Of a DNA stretch of 64,000 nucleotides, positions 58,725-64,000 are shown piece by piece. The DNA is from Pseudomonas quercus. Lineage in GTDB: Bacteria; Pseudomonadota; Gammaproteobacteria; Pseudomonadales; Pseudomonadaceae. The translations under genes were made by a program, and so were the position numbers. The DNA lies in the NCBI RefSeq assembly GCF_012033695.1, contig NZ_JAAVJI010000011.1, positions 1-64,000 on the forward strand. Direction: 5' to 3'. Below the pieces are notes generated by a model that saw nothing but the letters and a program-made list of their open reading frames with translations, did no database searches and was not told the origin of the DNA. How positions within the stretch are numbered: position 1 is the stretch's first letter; each line of letters starts with the position of its first letter.

Positions 58725-59885
58725 TTAGTTGAACAAGCCGTAGAAGAATAGGCGAATGCTATCCCACAACCGGCGGAAGATACCACCCTCCTCAACCGCG
58801 TCTAGCGCGATGAGGTCTTTGGTTTCCACAACCTTGTCACCGTTTTTCACTTCAACCTTGCCCACCACCTGGCCTTTTTCAATAGGCGCGGTCAGTTGTG
58901 GGTTCATGGTCATGCTGGCCTGCAGGTTCTTAAGCTGGCCACGTGGCAACGTCATGGTGAGGTCTTCGGCCAGGCCGGCCTTCACTTCATTGGTAGTGCC
59001 TTTCCACACCGGGGCCTTGTTCAGCTCGGCGCCGGCCTTGTAGAAGGTCTGGGTTTCGAAGAAGCGGAAACCGTAGGTCAGCAGCTTCTGGGTTTCCGCC
59101 GCACGGGCCTGCTCGCTGCTGGTGCCGAACACGACAGCGATCAGGCGGGTGCCGTCACGGACCGCCGATGCAACCATGCAATAGCCTGCCTCTTGGGTAT
59201 GGCCGGTTTTCAGACCGTCGACGGTCTTGTCACGCCAGAGCAGCAGGTTACGGTTGGGCTGCTTGATGTTGTTCCAGAAGAACTCTTTCTGGGAGTAGAT
59301 CGCGTAGTGTGCCGGGTCTTCATGAATGATAGCCCGTGCCAGGATCGCCATGTCGTGCGCCGAAGCGTAGTGGTCCGGGTTAGGCAGGCCAGTGGGGTTC
59401 ATGAAGTGGCTGTTTTCCATGCCCAGCTTCTTGGCGGTCGCGTTCATCATGTCGGCGAAGGCATCTTCGCTACCAGCAATGTGCTCGGCCAGGGCAACGG
59501 TAGCATCGTTACCGGACTGGATGATGATGCCGTGCAGCAGGTCGCTGACCGTGACCTGGGAACCCACCTTGATGAACATCCGGGAGCCGCCAGTACGCCA
59601 GGCATTTTCGCTGACCGTGACCAGGTCGTTCTCGCCGATCTGACCACGGCGGATTTCCAGGGTCGCGATATAGGCAGACATCAGCTTGGTCAGGCTGGCC
59701 GGCGGCAGGCGTTCATCGCCAGCGCTGTCGATCAGCACATTGCCACTGGACGCCTCCATTAACACGTAGGCACGCGCCGCCAGCTGAGGGGCAGCCGGAA
59801 CCATTTGGTCGACGGCCCAGGCGGTGGGCGAAAGCAGTAAGGGAACTAGCAGGCACAGGCGTTTGGCAAAGTTGGTGATGTTCAT
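58725..59885 (-). CDS. dacA: D-alanyl-D-alanine carboxypeptidase (PBP5/6 type)
   Basis: A 386-residue exported serine peptidase trimming pentapeptides. The signal peptide is residues 1-24 (ending TAWAVDQ). The penicillin-binding motifs are PASLTKLM (SxxK), QSGNDATVAL (SxN) and DGLKTGHTQEAG (KTG). The C-terminal beta domain is followed by an amphipathic helix (FRRLWDSIRLFFYGLF) that anchors it to the outer face of the inner membrane. Confidence 0.95.
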   Translation of the reverse strand: MNITNFAKRLCLLVPLLLSPTAWAVDQMVPAAPQLAARAYVLMEASSGNVLIDSAGDERLPPASLTKLMSAYIATLEIRRGQIGENDLVTVSENAWRTGGSRMFIKVGSQVTVSDLLHGIIIQSGNDATVALAEHIAGSEDAFADMMNATAKKLGMENSHFMNPTGLPNPDHYASAHDMAILARAIIHEDPAHYAIYSQKEFFWNNIKQPNRNLLLWRDKTVDGLKTGHTQEAGYCMVASAVRDGTRLIAVVFGTSSEQARAAETQKLLTYGFRFFETQTFYKAGAELNKAPVWKGTTNEVKAGLAEDLTMTLPRGQLKNLQASMTMNPQLTAPIEKGQVVGKVEVKNGDKVVETKDLIALDAVEEGGIFRRLWDSIRLFFYGLFN

Positions 59886-60010
59886 CCGTCTCTCGAGATT
59901 ACTGATGGCACAGGCCCTGAGGGCAAATCTTTAAAAGCCTTGTCAGGGCTTACGTGGGTTGCCGTCCTTGGCGCACGCTCGCAGGGAGCATGAAGCATCG
60001 CAGGTGGAGG

Positions 60011-61030
60011 TTAGTCTGCTGTGACCATGCTGGGCGAGCCGAGCCTGGCCAGGCGCACACTGTTCTGCACTTGCTGTGCTTCATCCTGGGTTCCGATCGG
60101 CCCCAGCCTCACGCGATAGAGCGTTTGCTGGTTGCGAACCGTAGGGCTGGTAAAGGCCGGAGCCTTGACCATGGTACTGAGCTTCGAACGGAGCAGCTCG
60201 GCAGCGTCCGGGTTGGCGAAGGCTCCCACCTGGAGATAAAGGCCAGTTGCCTGCGCAGAAGCGTTTTTTTTTGGGTCCATGACAACGGGTGCCGTTGCCA
60301 CGGCGTGCTGCTCAGGCGGCGGGGTGTACTGTTCCACCGTTCCTGTGGACGGCAGCAACGCCGCCTGTGCCTGCGCGGCCTGCACAGGCTCTAGCACCAT
60401 CGGTGCTGGCCGCCCGCGCTGGGCCCACCATTGCTGCGGGTCGATGCCTTCCACCCGAACCCGAGCGGTGCCGTTTTCGGCATATCCCAACTTCTTCGCA
60501 GCGGCGTAGGACAGGTCGATCACACGGTCAGAATAGAACGGCCCGCGGTCGTTCACACGCAGGATCACCGAACGGTTGTTATCCAGGTTGGTAACGCGTA
60601 CATAGCTGGGCAGGGGCAGCGTCTTGTGGGCTGCACTCATGCCATACAGGTCATACACCTCACCATTGGCCGTGTTCTGGCCATGAAACTTGGTGCCGTA
60701 CCAGGAGGCCGTACCCACCACGTTGTAGCTGCTGGCACTGGGAATCGGAAAATAGGTTTTGCCCAGTACCGTGTAGGGGTTGGCTTTGTAAGGGCCGGTA
60801 TGAAGCGTAGGCACCGCGTCCGGAATACGCGAGATGTCCACATCCCACCAGGGCGCACCATCTTTGTGGGCACGGTTGATATCCAGGCCGGGCTTGGCGC
60901 GCACGGTATAGGTACTGGTGCCGGTAGACGTGCCCTGTGGGGCCCGGCTGCTGGAGCAACTGACGACCAGCAAGGCAAGCGCGCCGTAGAGCGCCAGTTT
61001 CAATGGTGTGCGAAACGGCAAAGCCCGCAT
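60011..61030 (-). CDS. rlpA: septal lipoprotein RlpA
   Basis: A 339-residue lipoprotein (signal ending LLVVSCSSS). The double-psi beta-barrel domain covers about residues 100-195 (VGTASWYGTKFHGQNTANGE; VNDRGPFYSDRVIDLSYAAA), with the His and Asp needed for lytic transglycosylase activity in P. aeruginosa RlpA. A C-terminal SPOR domain (about 262-335; YLQVGAFANPDAAELL) binds denuded glycan at the septum. Its ATG overlaps the mltB stop (TAATG). Confidence 0.93.
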   Translation of the reverse strand: MRALPFRTPLKLALYGALALLVVSCSSSRAPQGTSTGTSTYTVRAKPGLDINRAHKDGAPWWDVDISRIPDAVPTLHTGPYKANPYTVLGKTYFPIPSASSYNVVGTASWYGTKFHGQNTANGEVYDLYGMSAAHKTLPLPSYVRVTNLDNNRSVILRVNDRGPFYSDRVIDLSYAAAKKLGYAENGTARVRVEGIDPQQWWAQRGRPAPMVLEPVQAAQAQAALLPSTGTVEQYTPPPEQHAVATAPVVMDPKKNASAQATGLYLQVGAFANPDAAELLRSKLSTMVKAPAFTSPTVRNQQTLYRVRLGPIGTQDEAQQVQNSVRLARLGSPSMVTAD

Positions 61031-62040
61031 TACTTGTTGCCCCGTGCTTGAACCAGCATTTGCGACAGTTGGTGAACGGCCATGGCGTACATCGCGCTGC
61101 GGTTGTAGCGCGTGATCACGTAGAAGTTCTTCAGGCCCATCCAGTACTCAGGGCCAGCCGCCCCGTCTAGCTTGAATGCAACGACCGGTAAGTCATCGCG
61201 CAGCGCATCATGACTCGACCACCCCAGCGCTCGCAACTCCCCTACGGTTTTCGTCGGGTCCAGGCCGGGGCTGAGGCCTTCGTCCGCGCGCTCGCCTCGT
61301 ACGTCGGCACGGCTGACCACGGGCTCGCCAGGCACCCAGCCATGGCGGCTGAAGTAGCTGGCTACACTGCCGATGGCATCGGTAGGGTCGCTCCAGATAT
61401 TGATATGGCCGTCACCGTCGAAGTCCACCGCGTAGGCGCGGAAGCTGCTGGGCATGAACTGCGGCAGCCCCATGGCACCGGCATAGGAGCCCTTGAGGGT
61501 CATGGGGTCCACCTGCTCATCGCGCGCCAGCAGCAGGAATTCGCGCAACTCCTTACGGAAAAAGTCTGCACGGGGAGGATAGTCGAAGCCCAAGGTGGAC
61601 AAGGCATCGATCACTCGATAATTGCCGGTATTGCGGCCGAAGAAGGTTTCCACGCCAATAATGGCCACGATCACCTGGGCCGGCACGCCATACTCCTGCT
61701 CTGCACGGGCCAGTGCAGCCTCATGTTGGCGCCAGAAGTCTACACCGCGAGCGATACGTGCATCGGTGATGAAGATGGGGCGATAGTCTTTCCAAGGTTT
61801 CACCCGCTCGGCAGGCCGGGAGATGGCGTCCAGAATGGCCTGCTTGCGCTCCACTTCACGGAACACCCCCATCAGCTGCTCGCCGGCGAAACCATAGTCG
61901 CGGGTCATTTCACCTACGAATTCGGCCACCTGAGGCGACCCTTCGTAGTCACCGGCGACCGATGTAGCTGGCGTGCCAAGGATGCCTGCCAGGCCGACCC
62001 AAGGAGCGTATCGAGCGACCCAGCCGCGCATTGCTTGCAT
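61030..62040 (-). CDS. mltB: lytic murein transglycosylase B
   Basis: A 336-residue exported enzyme; the signal-like segment ends TSVAGDYEG without a lipobox, so a soluble periplasmic form (SltB1-like) is possible. IIGVETFFGRNTGNYRVIDALSTL holds the catalytic Glu, and GAMGLPQFMPSSFRAYAVDFDGDGHINIW the groove motif. Three ATGs compete (62046, 62040, 62031); 62040 is best placed, nine bases from AAGGTG. Confidence 0.92.
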   Translation of the reverse strand: MQAMRGWVARYAPWVGLAGILGTPATSVAGDYEGSPQVAEFVGEMTRDYGFAGEQLMGVFREVERKQAILDAISRPAERVKPWKDYRPIFITDARIARGVDFWRQHEAALARAEQEYGVPAQVIVAIIGVETFFGRNTGNYRVIDALSTLGFDYPPRADFFRKELREFLLLARDEQVDPMTLKGSYAGAMGLPQFMPSSFRAYAVDFDGDGHINIWSDPTDAIGSVASYFSRHGWVPGEPVVSRADVRGERADEGLSPGLDPTKTVGELRALGWSSHDALRDDLPVVAFKLDGAAGPEYWMGLKNFYVITRYNRSAMYAMAVHQLSQMLVQARGNK

Positions 62041-62057
62041 TGACATCTTCACCTTAT

Positions 62058-63203
62058 TCAAACCTGAGCGATCCACTTGCGATGGGTATGGACCGACATC
62101 AAAACCCCAAACGCTGACAGTAGTGTCACAAGCGAAGTTCCGCCGTAACTAATGAAGGGCAAGGGCACGCCAACTACAGGTAGAAGGCCGCTGACCATGC
62201 CAATGTTTACGAATACATACACGAAAAAAGTCATGGTAAGGCTACCCGCGAGCAGTTTCCCATACAGGGTTTGTGCCTGGGCTGTGATCACCAGCCCACG
62301 GCCGATCAACAACAGGTAGATCAGCAACAGGGCACAGATACCTACCAGGCCGAACTCCTCGCCGAGCACCGCAATGATAAAGTCCGTATGGCTTTCGGGC
62401 AAAAAATCCAGGTGGGACTGGGTGCCCAGCAGCCACCCCTTGCCAAATACCCCGCCCGAACCAATGGCGGCCTTGGACTGGATGATGTTCCAGCCTGTGC
62501 CCAACGGGTCGCTTTCCGGGTCCAGGAAGGTGAGGATTCGCTGCTTCTGGTAGTCATGCATGATGAAGAACCACATGGCGACCGCGACCGGCACCGCTGC
62601 GGCCACCACGCTGATGATCCAGCGCCAGCGCAGGCCTGCCATGAACATCACGAAGGCCCCGGATGCCAGGATAAGCAAGGACGTGCCTAGGTCCGGCTGG
62701 CGCACGATCAGCACGAAGGGCACACCGATCAGCGCCAGGCTGATTGCCACATGCTTGAGATGGGGCGGCAGCGTACGTTTGGACAGGTACCAGGCAATGG
62801 TCGCCGGCATGATGATTTTCATGAATTCCGAAGGCTGGAAGCGAATCACCCCTGGGATGTTGATCCAGCGGGTCGCGCCCATGGCGTTGTGGCCCATTAC
62901 ATCCACCACCACCAGCAGTATCACGCCCACCACATAGGCCAGGGGCACCCAGCGGGCCATGAACCTGGGTTCCAGCTGCGCAATGATGAACATGGAGACC
63001 AGGCCGATCCCGAACGAAGTGGCCTGCTTGATCAGCAGGTCCCAGCTTTTTCCGCTGGCCGAATACAGCACGAACAGGCTACCCGTGGCCAAGGTCAGCA
63101 ACAGGACCAGCAGCGGCCCATCGACATGTATACGTTGTAGAAACGTGGCGCGACGGCGCATCACATCTTCGCTGGACAGGATACGGTCGAAATTATTCTT
63201 CAC
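62058..63203 (-). CDS. rodA: peptidoglycan glycosyltransferase RodA
   Basis: A 381-residue SEDS-family polymerase working with PBP2 in cell elongation. About ten membrane segments are visible; RQPDLGTSLLIL contains the key Asp region and VGVPLPFISYGGTSLVTLL is the C-terminal SEDS signature. The start is probably GTG at 63203, overlapping the mrdA stop by 11 bases; an internal Met (MRRRATFLQ) would give a 367-residue form. Confidence 0.95.
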   Translation of the reverse strand: MKNNFDRILSSEDVMRRRATFLQRIHVDGPLLVLLLTLATGSLFVLYSASGKSWDLLIKQATSFGIGLVSMFIIAQLEPRFMARWVPLAYVVGVILLVVVDVMGHNAMGATRWINIPGVIRFQPSEFMKIIMPATIAWYLSKRTLPPHLKHVAISLALIGVPFVLIVRQPDLGTSLLILASGAFVMFMAGLRWRWIISVVAAAVPVAVAMWFFIMHDYQKQRILTFLDPESDPLGTGWNIIQSKAAIGSGGVFGKGWLLGTQSHLDFLPESHTDFIIAVLGEEFGLVGICALLLIYLLLIGRGLVITAQAQTLYGKLLAGSLTMTFFVYVFVNIGMVSGLLPVVGVPLPFISYGGTSLVTLLSAFGVLMSVHTHRKWIAQV

Positions 63204-64000
63204 GGGCCGTGACCTCCGGTGTGGAACCGCTGGCGAACTGGGGCTTTAGCTGGCCATCAGGGCCCAGCAGCCAGGCATCCATCACCTGCCGAACCACAGG
63301 TGCAGCTACACCCGAGCCCGCCTCGCCATTCTCGACCATCACCGCTACCACGATTTTCGGCCGGTCTGCCGGAGCAAAGCCTACGAACAATGCGTGGTCA
63401 CGATGGCGCTCTTGCAGCTTGTTGCGGTCATAGCGCTCACCTTGCCTGATGGCGACCACCTGGGCGGTACCACTTTTACCGGCAATGCGGTATTGGGCAC
63501 CCAAGGCGGCCTTGCGCGCTGTACCTCTTGCGTTCTGCATCACCTGTTCCATGCCATGGGTGACACGCGCCCAATCTGCCGGGTCGCGCAGCACGATATC
63601 CGGCACTGGCGAGAGGTCTTTCGGCGGCTGGTTTTCGATTGCACGCGCCAGACGAGGGCGATTCCAACGGCCTTTGTTGGCAATCAGCGCAGTGGCTTGT
63701 GCCAGCTGCAGCGGGGTGACCTGCATGTAACCCTGGCCAATCCCCAGGATCAAGGTTTCACCGGGGTACCACACCTGACGGCGGGTAACCCGTTTCCATT
63801 CACGGGAGGGCATCAACCCAGGCGACTCTTCAAACATGTCCAGGGAAACCTTCTTGCCGATACCGAAACGCCCCAGGTATTCACCCAGGCGGTCGATTCC
63901 CAGCTTGTGCGCCAGGTCATAGAAATAGGTGTCGTTGGAGCGCATGATGGCGGTATCCAGGTCAACGAAGCCGTCACCACTGCGGTTCCAGTTACGGTAT
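63193..64000 (-). CDS. mrdA: penicillin-binding protein 2 (3' part)
   Basis: The C-terminal 268 residues of the elongation transpeptidase; the frame is open to the right edge. Visible motifs: MRSNDTYFYDLA (SxN motif, S-N-D), GIGQGYMQVTPLQLAQA and AGKSGTAQV (KSGT). The SxxK nucleophile lies outside the window. First gene of the mrdA-rodA-mltB-rlpA-dacA cluster as far as visible. Confidence 0.95.
   Translation of the reverse strand, partial: YRNWNRSGDGFVDLDTAIMRSNDTYFYDLAHKLGIDRLGEYLGRFGIGKKVSLDMFEESPGLMPSREWKRVTRRQVWYPGETLILGIGQGYMQVTPLQLAQATALIANKGRWNRPRLARAIENQPPKDLSPVPDIVLRDPADWARVTHGMEQVMQNARGTARKAALGAQYRIAGKSGTAQVVAIRQGERYDRNKLQERHRDHALFVGFAPADRPKIVVAVMVENGEAGSGVAAPVVRQVMDAWLLGPDGQLKPQFASGSTPEVTAREE

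Noticed and set aside
1..64000. tRNA genes, CRISPR arrays or intact insertion sequences
   Set aside because: Reading both strands showed no cloverleaf-like sequence with a CCA end, no regularly spaced repeats and no transposase or integrase frame.

Overview
The window is a stretch of Pseudomonas chromosome. The right-hand two thirds carries the order ladS-thiD-thiE-hemL-Sel1-DUF1820-phoH-ybeY-corC-lnt-ydcF-leuS-lptE-holA-lytic transglycosylase-ldcA-lipA-lipB-ybeD-dacA-rlpA-mltB-rodA-mrdA, which from memory matches P. aeruginosa and P. putida. Coding density is high and base composition is mostly around 60% G+C. No tRNA, rRNA, CRISPR array or intact insertion sequence was seen. The species cannot be fixed from the sequence. 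A HrpL-type promoter in front of a Fic-domain gene points to a plant-associated lineage with a type III secretion system.

Left part (1-13160): the 3' end of a purine permease gene, trmA, a lipid A phosphoethanolamine transferase and an MFS exporter. These are followed by a catabolic module for quinate/shikimate-type compounds: an NAD-type quinate/shikimate dehydrogenase, a TetR regulator, QuiC (3-dehydroshikimate dehydratase), an EamA exporter, a TIM-barrel isomerase-like protein, an aldo/keto reductase and PcaHG (protocatechuate 3,4-dioxygenase). Together they would convert shikimate to 3-dehydroshikimate, then protocatechuate, then beta-carboxymuconate. Two nearly identical 13-bp quasi-palindromes sit in the promoters of the dehydrogenase and quiC genes, and a PcaQ-type site lies upstream of pcaH.

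Middle part (13161-38004): mostly housekeeping genes (zinc peptidase, HAD phosphatase, TesB, HDAC-like amidohydrolase, RhlE-type helicase, HrpB, cation efflux, Lrp, AMP nucleosidase, RluE) interrupted by three A+T-richer insertions. (i) 14281-15965 holds a 460-residue Fic protein with a textbook hrp box and type III secretion-like N-terminus. It is flanked by 23-bp direct repeats and by a duplicated 3' end of the neighbouring HAD gene. (ii) 25491-26976 holds a hipBA toxin-antitoxin pair with a putative operator. (iii) 30793-32472 holds a solitary KAS III-like enzyme that lacks the usual Asn, plus a long intergenic stretch.

Right part (38053-64000): the LadS sensor kinase with a degenerate receiver, thiamine and heme biosynthesis genes, the phoH-ybeY-corC-lnt operon (here without the miaB gene expected before phoH), leuS-lptE-holA, lipoate synthesis, and the cell-shape/peptidoglycan cluster running off the right edge inside mrdA (PBP2).
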